Shown here: positions 51,072 to 61,323 of the stretch, in pieces
Layout of the letters: each line of letters begins with the position of its first letter
Numbering within the stretch: the stretch's first letter is position 1
NCBI RefSeq assembly: GCF_016908635.1
Contig: NZ_JAFBEG010000008.1
Coordinates: forward strand, 1-64,000
Length of the DNA stretch: 64,000 bases
DNA from: Sporohalobacter salinus
GTDB taxonomy: Bacteria; Bacillota; Halanaerobiia; Halobacteroidales; Acetohalobiaceae
Direction: 5' to 3'
The notes under the pieces: generated by a model
The model's input: only the letters and a program-made list of their open reading frames with translations
Told to the model about the DNA's origin: nothing
Database searches by the model: none
Made by a program: the position numbers and the translations under genes

Positions 51072-52718
51072 TTAATATCTTTTTCTTAAGATTTCTTTAG
51101 CCTCTTCATCTAAAGCTTCTGTCATATATGGAATACCTATTTCTCTTTCTGTAGCTCGATTAGCAGACATCAAATCAGATTGATCAAGTTTATTCAACTG
51201 GAACTTTCTTGATCCAGCTAAGAACTGTTGCAAACCAGCGCTTAATTTATCAGCTAATGTCCACATAGCTACTGCACCAAATGGAATATTTTCCATTTCA
51301 TCCTTACCAACTTTATCAGCTACATCATGCCAACCAGCAAAGATAGCTTCTGGACTTTCACCTAATTCTCTAACTGTCTTAGGTAACTTATCCCAATTAC
51401 CATTAATCTCTTCTTTTCTTTCTGGACGTAAAACACCTTCAATATTAGAACCAACAAATCCAGCAACCATCGGCGCTCGTCCCATACAAACTAACTTAAC
51501 ATATGGTGAACCTAAAGCTAATGCCTTGAAAATATGATCCTCTCTAGCTAAACCTCCAGCAAAAGCCAAATCAGGTACTTCCATACCTTGTTCAGTTAAG
51601 ATATCAGCATACTCAACTGCTTTAGAATGTAACTGTAACGGAGGTACACCCCAATGTTCCATCATATTCCAAGGACTCATTCCAGTTCCACCACCGGCGC
51701 CATCGATAGTAACTAAGTCTAATTCAGCCTCAGCAGCAAAACGAAGTGCCATAGCCAAACCTCTCATACCGTAAGCACCAGTTTTAAGTGAAATTCGCTT
51801 ATAGCCTAACTCTCTTAAATATTCCACTTTATCCATGAACTGTTTTCTTAACACTTCTGGATTAGAAGCATCAGTTCCACCTAATCTACTATGACGGGCA
51901 AAGCTTTTAATTGCTCCTGATTTAAATGCCTCTTGATTAGCCTTAACGGTAGGATCAGGATCGACTACATAACCTCGATTAGCCAAAAACTTAGCATACT
52001 CTAAACTTTCAACTTGAATCTCTCCACCAATATCTTTAGCACCTTGACCCCATTTGATTTCAGCAATTACATCTTCACCATAATTTTCGATTACATACTC
52101 AGCAACACCATTTCTTGTATCCTCTACATTAAACTGAATAAAGATATCTCCGTACTCATCAGCATAACGCTGATAAATATCTATTCTACGATCTAATTCA
52201 GGTGCTTCAACTACTTTACCATCTTCAAGAACTGCCTCTTGATCAACTCCAACGACATTTTCCCCAATTACAATTGGAAATCCTGCTAAAGCCGCTCCAA
52301 TAGCAAAAGAATCCCAGTACTTTTCAGCAATAAAAGTAGAACCAAGCGCTCCTGTCATAATCGGCACCTTACATTTTGTCTTAATCTCATTACCGAACTT
52401 AGTCTCGATATCTACATTAGGAAAGATACAGTCATCAGCACTATTACTTAAACCCTTTGGTAATCCTTCAGCATTATGAGTATAACCCTGAATTCTAAGT
52501 GAATGATAACCTACTCCCTCAGCCGTAATATTACTACTTCCAGACGTTATTTCACCAAAGTCTCTTGGATATAACATCTTTCTACCACGTAAAGAAGACA
52601 TCCAAGTTTCGCATTTCCCTTTACAATCAGCTCGACATAAGGTACATAATCCAGATTCACAAGGATCTCCCCTATTTACAGTTCCTAAAACATCTTGCTT
52701 CTTCTTCCAATTACTCAT
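51072..52718 (-). CDS. FMN-binding glutamate-synthase-family oxidoreductase
   Basis: 548 residues corresponding to the FMN domain of the large subunit of glutamate synthase, without the glutaminase domain. An N-terminal Cys cluster (C-x4-C-x2-C-x3-C-x3-C, residues 19-35) suggests an iron-sulfur centre. The core includes IKWGQGAKDIGG, RISLKTGAYGMRG, DLVTIDGAGGGTGMSPWNMM and LAFAGGLAREDHIFKALALG. Archaeal-type glutamate synthases have this split form. No small subunit or glutaminase gene lies beside it, so the actual reaction is uncertain. An IclR-type regulator gene lies upstream. Confidence 0.88.
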   Translation of the reverse strand: MSNWKKKQDVLGTVNRGDPCESGLCTLCRADCKGKCETWMSSLRGRKMLYPRDFGEITSGSSNITAEGVGYHSLRIQGYTHNAEGLPKGLSNSADDCIFPNVDIETKFGNEIKTKCKVPIMTGALGSTFIAEKYWDSFAIGAALAGFPIVIGENVVGVDQEAVLEDGKVVEAPELDRRIDIYQRYADEYGDIFIQFNVEDTRNGVAEYVIENYGEDVIAEIKWGQGAKDIGGEIQVESLEYAKFLANRGYVVDPDPTVKANQEAFKSGAIKSFARHSRLGGTDASNPEVLRKQFMDKVEYLRELGYKRISLKTGAYGMRGLAMALRFAAEAELDLVTIDGAGGGTGMSPWNMMEHWGVPPLQLHSKAVEYADILTEQGMEVPDLAFAGGLAREDHIFKALALGSPYVKLVCMGRAPMVAGFVGSNIEGVLRPERKEEINGNWDKLPKTVRELGESPEAIFAGWHDVADKVGKDEMENIPFGAVAMWTLADKLSAGLQQFLAGSRKFQLNKLDQSDLMSANRATEREIGIPYMTEALDEEAKEILRKRY

Positions 52719-52942
52719 TTTCTTCTCTCCTCCTTAAAAGTAAGATATTCACCTTTTTTATATTAAATTAAAGATTAATAACAAAGTATTACATTTACTC
52801 TACTACTCAGACAGTCATACTTTGCTCTAGAATATAACCCAGACTGAATTTTCATAATATGAAAACAACTTTCATATTCTTTTCATTTGTCTCATTCTAT
52901 AACTCAATTTATTTTCCTGCTTTATTTTTAAAAAAATAAAAT
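52719..52942 (-). promoter_or_regulatory. Regulatory spacer upstream of the glutamate-synthase-like gene
   Basis: Contains a perfect 17-base palindrome TTTTCATAATATGAAAA (52849-52865), an inverted repeat CAAAGTAT/ATACTTTG (52782-52789, 52817-52824) and a GCAGGA motif copy. The palindrome is a candidate operator for the adjacent IclR-family protein. Confidence 0.45.
52895..52920 (-). repeat. GCAGGA-N17-GAA spacer motif, copy 6 (upstream of the glutamate-synthase-like gene)
   Basis: Minus strand AATAAAGCAGGAAAAT, then TATAGAATG at the same spacing as the copy at 14679-14704. It lies just after the iclR stop. Confidence 0.45.
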
Positions 52943-53713
52943 TTATATTCTATAACCTAGTCTAGATGAAATTTGATTAGCTACTTCAACAACTGCTGTA
53001 ATTACTTCTTCTTCAATATATTCCTCAGTCATTCTAATACTAGGCCCAGAAACACTTACGGCAGCTATAACATCTCCCTCATGATTCTTGATCGGCGCAG
53101 CTACACAACGAACTCCTTCTTCCATTTCACCTCTATCTACAGCATATCCATGCTGTCTAATCTCTTTTAATTCTTTTTCTAAAATTTCAGGAGTTACCTT
53201 CGTATTATCAGTAAACTTCTGAAATTCCATCTCAGCAAATAAATCCGCCCACCGTTTAGGATCTTCATAAGCTATTAAGGCTTTACCTGTACCAGTACAA
53301 TAAGCCGGCCCTCTACTACCTATCTGGGCAAACATCTTGACCATATTAGTAGAAGCCACTTGATCAACATAGACAACTTGTCCTTTATCTAAGATAGCTA
53401 AATTAGCAGTTTCATTACATTGATCTACTAAATCCTGTAAGTATGGTTTGGAAATAGTAATTAAATCAATATTCTTTTTAGCTGCATTACCAATTTCAAA
53501 TGTCTTCAGCCCCAAATAATACTTCCCATTATCCTCTTCTTGTTCTATAAAACCTCGTACTCGCAATGTGTTAAGTAATCTATGAACAGTACTGATATTT
53601 AAATCTATCTTTTCTGCCAAACTACTTAATGTCATAGGACTTCCTTTATTCGCTAAGGCTTCTAAAATAATCAAAGCTCTATCTACTGACTGAACTACCT
53701 TTTTTTTGACCAT
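52943..53713 (-). CDS. IclR-family transcriptional regulator
   Basis: About 256 residues: N-terminal winged helix (QSVDRALIILEALANKG, then SLAEKIDLNISTVHRLLNTL) and C-terminal effector domain (GSRGPAYCTGTGKAL, GYAVDRGEMEEGVRCVAAPI). The start at 53713 (MVKKKVVQ) has the better spacing to AAGGAGG; an ATG six bases earlier is possible. The longer hydrophobic frame upstream is not coding. Likely regulates the downstream flavoprotein gene. Confidence 0.9.
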   Translation of the reverse strand: MVKKKVVQSVDRALIILEALANKGSPMTLSSLAEKIDLNISTVHRLLNTLRVRGFIEQEEDNGKYYLGLKTFEIGNAAKKNIDLITISKPYLQDLVDQCNETANLAILDKGQVVYVDQVASTNMVKMFAQIGSRGPAYCTGTGKALIAYEDPKRWADLFAEMEFQKFTDNTKVTPEILEKELKEIRQHGYAVDRGEMEEGVRCVAAPIKNHEGDVIAAVSVSGPSIRMTEEYIEEEVITAVVEVANQISSRLGYRI

Positions 53714-53793
53714 AGCCATATTCCTCCTTTTTAAACCAACTATAACTAGCCAATTAAGAATTATAAAATATTTAAAATTAAAGAAATAAAAAT

Positions 53794-53820
53794 AACACAA
53801 GTGAATTATTCACTTGTGTT
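53794..53820 (-). terminator. Terminator of veg
   Basis: 12-bp stem AACACAAGTGAA/TTCACTTGTGTT followed on the minus strand by ATTTTTATTTC. Confidence 0.85.
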
Positions 53821-53827
53821 AAAAGTT

Positions 53828-54094
53828 TTAAACACTGACACAACCAATCTTAGTATTATTTTCTTTTATCTGAACTTCTACAGTTTCTGTTAAAATATCC
53901 GCATAACTGTAAGATACTTTGCGAGGTGCCCTATCTTCTTCTACCTTAACAACAAAAACATTAGAATAAGTTTCTTCTAAAACACCTTCTTTTTCAATTA
54001 TCTTACGTCTACCTTGGTTTGCTTTTAAACTAACTTGTTTTCCTACAAAAGATTCTAAATCACTCTTTATCTGATTTAAGATATTATCCCCCAT
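53828..54094 (-). CDS. veg: Veg family protein
   Basis: About 88 residues with SDLESFVGKQVSLKANQGRRKI and the Veg-type five-strand pattern. Veg is linked in B. subtilis to biofilm matrix control and the gene has a famously strong promoter. The ATG at 54094 has AAGGTGG upstream; a longer frame from 54157 would start inside the -35 box and is rejected. Two consensus promoters precede it. Confidence 0.92.
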   Translation of the reverse strand: MGDNILNQIKSDLESFVGKQVSLKANQGRRKIIEKEGVLEETYSNVFVVKVEEDRAPRKVSYSYADILTETVEVQIKENNTKIGCVSV

Positions 54095-54128
54095 AACAGT
54101 CCACCTTTCATCTATTAAGGTCTTTATT

Positions 54129-54157
54129 ATTATAACACAGAATATATAAAATGTCAA
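54129..54157 (-). promoter_or_regulatory. Consensus sigma-A promoter veg P1
   Basis: Minus strand TTGACA (54152-54157), 17 bases, TATAAT (54129-54134): full consensus, about 35 bases upstream of the ATG. Confidence 0.88.
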
Positions 54158-54168
54158 TATAAAAATTA

Positions 54169-54197
54169 ATTATACCAGAAAGAAAAAGATATGTCAA
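54169..54197 (-). promoter_or_regulatory. Consensus sigma-A promoter veg P2
   Basis: Minus strand TTGACA (54192-54197), 17 bases, TATAAT (54169-54174): a second full-consensus promoter exactly 40 bases upstream of P1. Confidence 0.85.
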
Positions 54198-54316
54198 TAG
54201 TTATTCTTTATGATATATAATAGGAATTTATATCCTATCTTTTCACTTATTTATATATTTGTCTCATTCTACTTAATATTTAAATATATTTTATATAGAG
54301 CACCTAGCAAATAAAT

Positions 54317-55660
54317 CTAAAAACCTCCAAGTAAATACCCCGCAACTAAAACAATGAATGATACAATCGTAAAGATATATTTCATATAAGGTTCGAGCCA
54401 TTTGCCTAAAGGATAATTTGATCCTTGATTTATTTCTTTTCGAGCTTCAGAAACATCATAAACCCAGTAATAAACGATTGCTGCTAACACTGCTCCAGAA
54501 GGTAAAACCAATATAGCAAACAAATTAGAAAATTTATTGAACCAAAGCATATTTAAATTTAAAGGAATTCCAATTAAGAATGATACTAGCCCTATACTCC
54601 AAACACTTTTTTCTCTACTCCAGTTCAAGCGATCTATAAGGGCTCCAACCGGAACTTCTATCATATTAATAGCTGAACTTATAGCTGCAAAAGTAACACA
54701 AATAAAGAAGAGTAAACCAAAAATATAACCACCAGGCATTTTTAGAAAGATATGTGGAACAGTCTTAAAAAGCAGAGTAGGTCCAGCAGCTGGGTCCAAT
54801 CCAAAAGCAAAAGCTGCAGGAATAATTGTAAATGCTGCAAGTAAAGAAGCACTTAAATTAAAAACAGAAGTTAAGGTTGCTGAAAGTGGAATATCCTCAT
54901 TTTGTTTTAGATAACTCCCATAAATCACCATTCCCGCCCCGCCCAAACATAACGTGAAAAAAGACATGCCTAAGGCCATTATCCAAGTCTTAATATTTGT
55001 TAAGTAAGACCAATCTGGAATTAACAAAAATTCTATTCCTTTTTCAGCACCTGTAAGAGTTAGAGATCTAATTAATACTGTAACAATAATCATATAAAAT
55101 AATGACATCATATATTTATTTGCTCTTTCAATGCCATTTTCAATACCTGATCTAACGATGAGTATTGTAATAAAAACACCTAGAGCATGCCAGAAAATAC
55201 TTTCTGGAGTACTAATAAAATTCCCAAAATAATTAGCAATATTGATAGTATCAAAAGAACCCGTAATTGCTAATGAAAGATATTTAAGTATCCATCCCAT
55301 CACAATTACATAGAAAATAAAAACTCCTGTAACTCCAATAACAGGAATTACCCCTAATTTATCACCATTTTCTTTATTTTTTTCTTCAAATACTCCATTA
55401 AAGGAACCAATCGGCCCCCTTCGCTGGCTCCGCCCAAGAGAAAATTCCCCCATTAACCCTAGAGTAGATAATCCAAATAAGAAAATTAAGTAGGGAATCA
55501 AAAAGGCTACTCCCCCAAACTTACCAACTCGCCAAGGAAACATCCAAATATTTGCTAGCCCCATGGCCGAACCAACACATGAAATAATAAATCCAAACTT
55601 CCCTGAAAAAGTTTCACGTTCAGTAGAAGTTGATTTATCATTATTCAAGTCAGAACTCAT
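54317..55660 (-). CDS. Sodium-dependent neurotransmitter:sodium symporter (NSS) family transporter
   Basis: 447 residues with about 11-12 hydrophobic segments and the NSS signature near the N-terminus: GFIISCVGSAMGLANIWMFPWRVGKFGG, which carries the unwound TM1 substrate/sodium site. Bacterial relatives (LeuT, MhsT, TnaT) import amino acids with sodium. It is directly downstream of tyrosine phenol-lyase, so tyrosine uptake is the likely job. AAGGAGG precedes the ATG. Confidence 0.92.
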   Translation of the reverse strand: MSSDLNNDKSTSTERETFSGKFGFIISCVGSAMGLANIWMFPWRVGKFGGVAFLIPYLIFLFGLSTLGLMGEFSLGRSQRRGPIGSFNGVFEEKNKENGDKLGVIPVIGVTGVFIFYVIVMGWILKYLSLAITGSFDTINIANYFGNFISTPESIFWHALGVFITILIVRSGIENGIERANKYMMSLFYMIIVTVLIRSLTLTGAEKGIEFLLIPDWSYLTNIKTWIMALGMSFFTLCLGGAGMVIYGSYLKQNEDIPLSATLTSVFNLSASLLAAFTIIPAAFAFGLDPAAGPTLLFKTVPHIFLKMPGGYIFGLLFFICVTFAAISSAINMIEVPVGALIDRLNWSREKSVWSIGLVSFLIGIPLNLNMLWFNKFSNLFAILVLPSGAVLAAIVYYWVYDVSEARKEINQGSNYPLGKWLEPYMKYIFTIVSFIVLVAGYLLGGF

Positions 55661-55736
55661 TGTATCCTCCTTCGCTGAATATTTTTCAATAATCTGAATT
55701 TTCTTACAATAAAAATAATAAATTAAAAGCTACTTT

Positions 55737-55775
55737 AAGATCTCGAGTAAATTATAACAAACTACCCGAGACCTT
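55737..55775 (-). terminator. Hairpin between tpl and the NSS transporter gene
   Basis: Stem AAGGTCTCGGGTAG pairing with TTACTCGAGATCTT with mismatches and a loose loop; no T run follows directly, so partial read-through into the transporter gene is plausible. Confidence 0.5.
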
Positions 55776-55793
55776 AATCAATATTACTTTTAA

Positions 55794-57471
<1,678 letters not shown>

Positions 57472-57500
57472 CTGACAATCATGACAATTTAAGTTAAATT
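57472..57500 (+). promoter_or_regulatory. Probable sigma-A promoter of the cobalt operon
   Basis: CTGACA (57472-57477), 17 bases, TAAATT (57495-57500), about 25 bases before the cobalamin riboswitch. Confidence 0.5.
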
Positions 57501-57524
57501 AATGAAAAAATTAAATATAAGAAG

Positions 57525-57694
57525 TAATTAGGTGCCTTTAGTTACGGCTAAAGGAGAATAGGGAATCAGGTGTAAATCCTGAACGGGTCCGCCACTGTAA
57601 CTGACCAGCTAGTGCCTATAATCCACTTGGATATTTTAGTATTCAAGGAAGGAAAGGGGATATTAAGTCAGAAGTCAGGAGACCTGCCTAATTA
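57525..57694 (+). ncRNA. Cobalamin (B12) riboswitch
   Basis: Conserved elements in order: GGGAATCAGGTGTAAATCCTGAAC, the GGGTCCGCCACTGTAA core, and the B12 box GTCAGGAGACCTGCC (57674-57688). Closing helix P1 is TAATTAGG (57525-57532) with CCTAATTA (57687-57694). Cobalamin binding would turn off the downstream cobalt-transport genes. Confidence 0.96.
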
Positions 57695-57754
57695 TTTAAC
57701 CTACTTAGCTCTTCGATGACAAGAATAGTAGGTAATTAGGGTTTTACTAATTAT

Positions 57755-57790
57755 CTTCAATCTCTTATTTATCGAGGTTGAAGTTTTTTT
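57755..57790 (+). terminator. Riboswitch-controlled terminator of the cobalt operon
   Basis: 10-bp stem CTTCAATCTC/GAGGTTGAAG followed by TTTTTTTGTTTTT. Placed between the B12 riboswitch and the first gene, indicating transcriptional control. Confidence 0.88.
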
Positions 57791-57896
57791 GTTTTTAGGA
57801 GGTGATTAATAAATATAAGAAAATTTTAAGAAATAAATTAATTATAATAAAGTTGAACTAAATTTAAAACATCTTTAAAAAAGGAGAGAAAATGAA

Positions 57897-58682
57897 ATGA
57901 AAAAAATCTGTTCAATTTTAATGTTAAGTTTAATTTTAGTATTAAGTATTACAGTAGTAGTTTCCGCTCACTTTCAAATGATTTTACCTTCTGACGATAT
58001 AGTCATGCAAGGAGACAAAAGAGAAATAAATTTAGATCTTATCTTTACTCATCCAATGGCCGCTTCACATACTATGGATATGAAAAAGCCACAAAAATTT
58101 GGCGTCTTACATAAAGGTAACAAAAAGAATCTACTAAATACTTTAAAATCAACAAAGATAATGAATGGCAAAGCCTTTGAAACATCTTATCAGCTTAGAG
58201 GCTTTGGAGACTTTGTCTTCTATCTCGAACCAGCACCTTATTGGGAATCTGCTGATGAAGTTTATATTACTCAATATACAAAAGTAGTCGTCAACTCTAT
58301 GGGAGTAACCAGTGACTGGGATAAAGAAGTTGGTATGAAAGCAGAAATTGTTCCTCTAACTCGTCCTTATGGTCTATGGACTAATAATATTTTTAAAGGA
58401 GTAGTCAAAAAGAATGGAAAACCAGTTCCTTACGCTGAAATTGAAGTAGAATATTTTAATGAAGGTAAATTTCCTAAGCTAAAAGGAGATGAAGTAACTA
58501 AGTTACCAAATGCTGCTTATACCAGCCAAACCATTAAGGCAGATAAAAATGGTGTCTTTACTTATGCTATGCCTAAATCAGGCTGGTGGGGCTTCGCAGC
58601 TTTGATGAAAGGCAAACCGATTGATGGTAAAGACCATGAACTAGGAGCTGTTATGTGGGTTAAAACAAAAAATATGAAATAA
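57897..58682 (+). CDS. DUF4198 metal-transport periplasmic component (NikK-like)
   Basis: 261 residues with a signal peptide ending near VVSAHF, so that His is at or near the mature N-terminus (AHFQMILPS), a feature of metal-binding NikK-type proteins. A DUF4198 carboxypeptidase-regulatory-like beta domain follows (GLWTNNIFKGVVKKNGKPVPYAEIEVEY). First gene of the B12-riboswitch operon, so cobalt is the likely ion. The ATG overlaps a two-codon frame ATG-AAA-TGA directly upstream. Confidence 0.82.
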   Translation: MKKICSILMLSLILVLSITVVVSAHFQMILPSDDIVMQGDKREINLDLIFTHPMAASHTMDMKKPQKFGVLHKGNKKNLLNTLKSTKIMNGKAFETSYQLRGFGDFVFYLEPAPYWESADEVYITQYTKVVVNSMGVTSDWDKEVGMKAEIVPLTRPYGLWTNNIFKGVVKKNGKPVPYAEIEVEYFNEGKFPKLKGDEVTKLPNAAYTSQTIKADKNGVFTYAMPKSGWWGFAALMKGKPIDGKDHELGAVMWVKTKNMK

Positions 58683-58699
58683 ACTAACTTAATAATGAA

Positions 58700-58721
58700 A
58701 CTTCTTTTAATTAAAAGAAGT
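58700..58721 (+). repeat. Intercistronic palindrome between nikK-like and cbiM
   Basis: Perfect 22-base palindrome ACTTCTTTTAATTAAAAGAAGT with no T run; may protect the upstream mRNA. Confidence 0.45.
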
Positions 58722-58765
58722 CTCTCATATAAAATTGTAGTTAATTTGAAAGGAAGGTGATAGGT

Positions 58766-59377
58766 ATGCACATTTCAGAAGGAGTTCTTTCAGCACCAAT
58801 TTTACTAACAGGCGCTGCAGCTTCAGCTACAGGAGTCGCTGTCGGATTAAAAACAATGGATAATGAAGATATTCCTAAAATAGCTATAGTGTCTTCAGCT
58901 TTATTTGTAGCTTCTCTGATACATATTCCTCTAGGTCCAACTAGTGTTCATCTTATTCTTAATGGAGTTGCTGGCATATTATTGGGATGGCAGGTCTTTC
59001 CTGCTTTTCTTATATCTTTATTTTTACAGAGTGTTTTATTTCAATTTGGAGGCCTTACTACTCTAGGCATAAATACAATTAATGTAGCTTTTCCTGCTAT
59101 AATTGGTTATTATTTATTTAATTTTTTATTAAAGTTTAATTTTAACGATAAACAAATTATTTTAGGTGTAATATCTTTTATCTGTGGAATAGTTCCAGTC
59201 TTTTTAACTACAATTATGTTAGCTATTTCTCTTATATTTACTGACGAATCTTTCTTTGAGATAGCCCAACTTACTATATTTAGCCATCTACCAGTCATGA
59301 TTATTGAAGGAATTATTAGTACTTTTACTATAATCTTTATCAAAAAAGTTAAGCCAGAAATTCTAAAGGAGGAATAA
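58766..59377 (+). CDS. cbiM: Cobalt/nickel ECF transporter substrate-binding protein CbiM
   Basis: 203-residue membrane protein. The start at 58766 gives Met-His-Ile at the N-terminus (MHISEGVLSAPIL); the free Met-His amino end binds the metal in CbiM/NikM, so the upstream GTG (58757) is rejected. About six hydrophobic segments. It lies 6 bases before the nikL-like gene. B12 control implies cobalt. Confidence 0.93.
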   Translation: MHISEGVLSAPILLTGAAASATGVAVGLKTMDNEDIPKIAIVSSALFVASLIHIPLGPTSVHLILNGVAGILLGWQVFPAFLISLFLQSVLFQFGGLTTLGINTINVAFPAIIGYYLFNFLLKFNFNDKQIILGVISFICGIVPVFLTTIMLAISLIFTDESFFEIAQLTIFSHLPVMIIEGIISTFTIIFIKKVKPEILKEE

Positions 59378-59383
59378 TAAAAA

Positions 59384-60028
59384 ATGAAAAATAGTAAATT
59401 GAAATATAAGCAAAATCTATTTACTTGTATTTCCTTTAACATTTGTATTACTCTATTGATAATGTTAATATTAACATTGCCGGTATATGCTCATAGAGTT
59501 ATTTCTTATTCTTATATTGAAGGTAATAATATTGTTGTTGAAGGAAGTTTTGATGATGGTAGTCCTACCAAAAAAGCTAAAATAGAAGTATATAATTCTT
59601 CAGGAGAAATGATATACGACGGAAAAACTAATGCACAGGGAATTCATAAGTTTAAAATACCAGAAAAAGATAACTTAAAAATTATATTAAAAGCAGGAAT
59701 GGGGCATCAATCAACATCTAATATTAAAAAAGAAGATCTACCTAAAATATCTAATTCAAGTACTCAACAACAAACTACAGAAAAGTCTAAACAAATCAAA
59801 ACTACTGAAATTAATGAAGATAAATTACGTTCTATTGTCAGAGAAGAGCTATCTAAAGAATTATCCCAAAAGTTACCTCAAGAAATAGCCCCTATAAAAA
59901 AAGAATTAATTCAGCTCAAAAACAAGAAAAAACCTGGTATCACCGAAATTTTAGGAGGAATAGGTTATATTTTTGGTTTAATGGGAATTGCATTATATTT
60001 TAAAACAAAAAGGAATGAGTCAGTTTGA
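59384..60028 (+). CDS. NikL-like component of the cobalt transporter
   Basis: 214 residues: an N-terminal hydrophobic signal ending near VYAHRV, a beta domain (ISYSYIEGNNIVVEGSFDDGSPTKK region), a Gln/Lys-rich coiled linker and a C-terminal membrane span (about 188-206). In NikKMLQO-type systems NikL takes the place of CbiN as the extra membrane subunit. It overlaps cbiQ by four bases. Confidence 0.75.
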   Translation: MKNSKLKYKQNLFTCISFNICITLLIMLILTLPVYAHRVISYSYIEGNNIVVEGSFDDGSPTKKAKIEVYNSSGEMIYDGKTNAQGIHKFKIPEKDNLKIILKAGMGHQSTSNIKKEDLPKISNSSTQQQTTEKSKQIKTTEINEDKLRSIVREELSKELSQKLPQEIAPIKKELIQLKNKKKPGITEILGGIGYIFGLMGIALYFKTKRNESV

Positions 60029-60786
60029 TTGATGAAAAATTTGCTGAGGGATCTTCCTGGGTTCACCAGTTAGATCCCCGAATAAAAATCATAGTAACTA
60101 TAATATTAGCAATAGTAATTGCAGTAGGAAAAAATCTCAATATGTTATTATTATCCTTTGGAGTCTCCAGTTTACTGTTAATAACTGCTAAACTTGATAT
60201 TAAAGAGGTTGGCAAACGATTACTAATAGTTAATGGATTTATATTTCTTATGTGGTTAGTCTTACCTTTTACGTATCCAGGAGAAAGTCTATTCCAAATT
60301 GGCCCTTTAATGGCTTCGCGAAAAGGTATCATCTATACAACTAAGATTACTTTAAGATCAAATACTATTATGTTGATAATGATTTCTTTAATTTCAACTT
60401 CTACTATATCATCAATCATCCATGCAATGAAATATCTTTATGTTCCAGAAAAACTTATTTATTTGTTAATCTTTATTTATAGATATATACATGTAATTAA
60501 GACTGAATTTCATAAACTTTATAATGCTATGTTGTTAAGGGGGTTCAAACCTAAAACAACTATTCACTATTATAAATCATATGCTTATTTAGTGGGCATG
60601 TTAATTATAAAAAGCTATGAACGATCTAAAAGAGTTTATGAAGCAATGATATGTCGTAGTTTTAAAGGTAAATTTTATATGCTAGACGACTTTAATGTAT
60701 CCTTATTTGACTACCTAATTTTTATTAGTTCTCTATTCTTTGTTAGTTTTTTAATCATGCTGGAAAAAGGACTCTGGAATCTCTAA
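60025..60786 (+). CDS. cbiQ: ECF transporter transmembrane component CbiQ
   Basis: 253-residue T-component with about five to six hydrophobic segments and the N-terminal FAEGSSWVHQLDPRIKI typical of CbiQ. A coupling-helix motif is seen in AMLLRGFKPK and AMICRSFKGK, the A-R-G/S type sites that contact the ATPase. The start is TTG, overlapping the upstream TGA. No cbiO ATPase gene follows; the next gene is convergent. Confidence 0.92.
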   Translation: MIDEKFAEGSSWVHQLDPRIKIIVTIILAIVIAVGKNLNMLLLSFGVSSLLLITAKLDIKEVGKRLLIVNGFIFLMWLVLPFTYPGESLFQIGPLMASRKGIIYTTKITLRSNTIMLIMISLISTSTISSIIHAMKYLYVPEKLIYLLIFIYRYIHVIKTEFHKLYNAMLLRGFKPKTTIHYYKSYAYLVGMLIIKSYERSKRVYEAMICRSFKGKFYMLDDFNVSLFDYLIFISSLFFVSFLIMLEKGLWNL

Positions 60787-60816
60787 TTAAAATAAATAGT
60801 CCTTCATTTCAGCATG
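60756..60816. terminator. Hairpin at the convergent cbiQ / ykuK ends
   Basis: CATGCTGGAAAAAGGACT (inside the end of cbiQ) pairs with AGTCCTTCATTTCAGCATG (60798-60816) with a few mismatches. Probably ends transcripts from one or both sides. Confidence 0.45.
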
Positions 60817-60827
60817 CAAATTTTATA

Positions 60828-61298
60828 CTATTTTGTATATCTATCAGCCACATTAGAGGCAGCATAAGCAGAAGGCTTGATTTTAGCTTCATATCCATTT
60901 CCAACTACCATGCCTACTATCTCTTTAATTAAATCACGAGTTTCACCATTCTGACCTATATCAATGTGAACTTCAATATTTAAGTCAGCTACAGTTTTTT
61001 CAGTCATCTTCTCACTTACTAAGCCCGCTACTTTTAAACTATTTAATGTTTCATGATATATCCTCTTGCGCAAAGTAGGCTTAGGCTTTACTTCTTCTTT
61101 ATTATAATAAAAGCGTGCTCCTCTTCCTTCACGATAAATAACAATTGCTGTCACAAAAACAGCTGTTTGAGTTTGTTTAGAATCGGTACCAATTATCAAT
61201 CGATAATTGGCCTTGGGGGCTGCTTTTACGAATTTAATTATACTTGTAAAAGTCTGATCAAAGCTTAATGTTCCTTCTGTAGGACTAATAAAGTTCAT
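60828..61298 (-). CDS. RNase H-like YkuK family protein (DUF458)
   Basis: 156 residues with FISPTEGTLSFDQTF at the N-terminus and IIGTDSKQTQTAVFVTAIVIYREGRGARFYY, the family's RNase H-like core with an Asp in GTDS. Cellular role not established. It lies downstream of rsmA. Confidence 0.85.
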   Translation of the reverse strand: MNFISPTEGTLSFDQTFTSIIKFVKAAPKANYRLIIGTDSKQTQTAVFVTAIVIYREGRGARFYYNKEEVKPKPTLRKRIYHETLNSLKVAGLVSEKMTEKTVADLNIEVHIDIGQNGETRDLIKEIVGMVVGNGYEAKIKPSAYAASNVADRYTK

Positions 61299-61323
61299 CG
61301 CTTCCCCTCCATTTTAAATAAAG

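Noticed and set aside
53714-53800. N-terminal extension of the IclR-family protein
   Set aside because: The extra residues are hydrophobic translation of spacer DNA and overlap the veg terminator region; the ribosome site favours 53713.
54095-54157. N-terminal extension of Veg
   Set aside because: It would start inside the -35 box of veg P1, before the predicted transcription start.
57799-57858. Short frame after AGGAGGTG in the cobalt-operon leader
   Set aside because: Its only start is a GTG inside the ribosome site and the 19-codon product is plain AT-rich translation; I could not support it as a gene.
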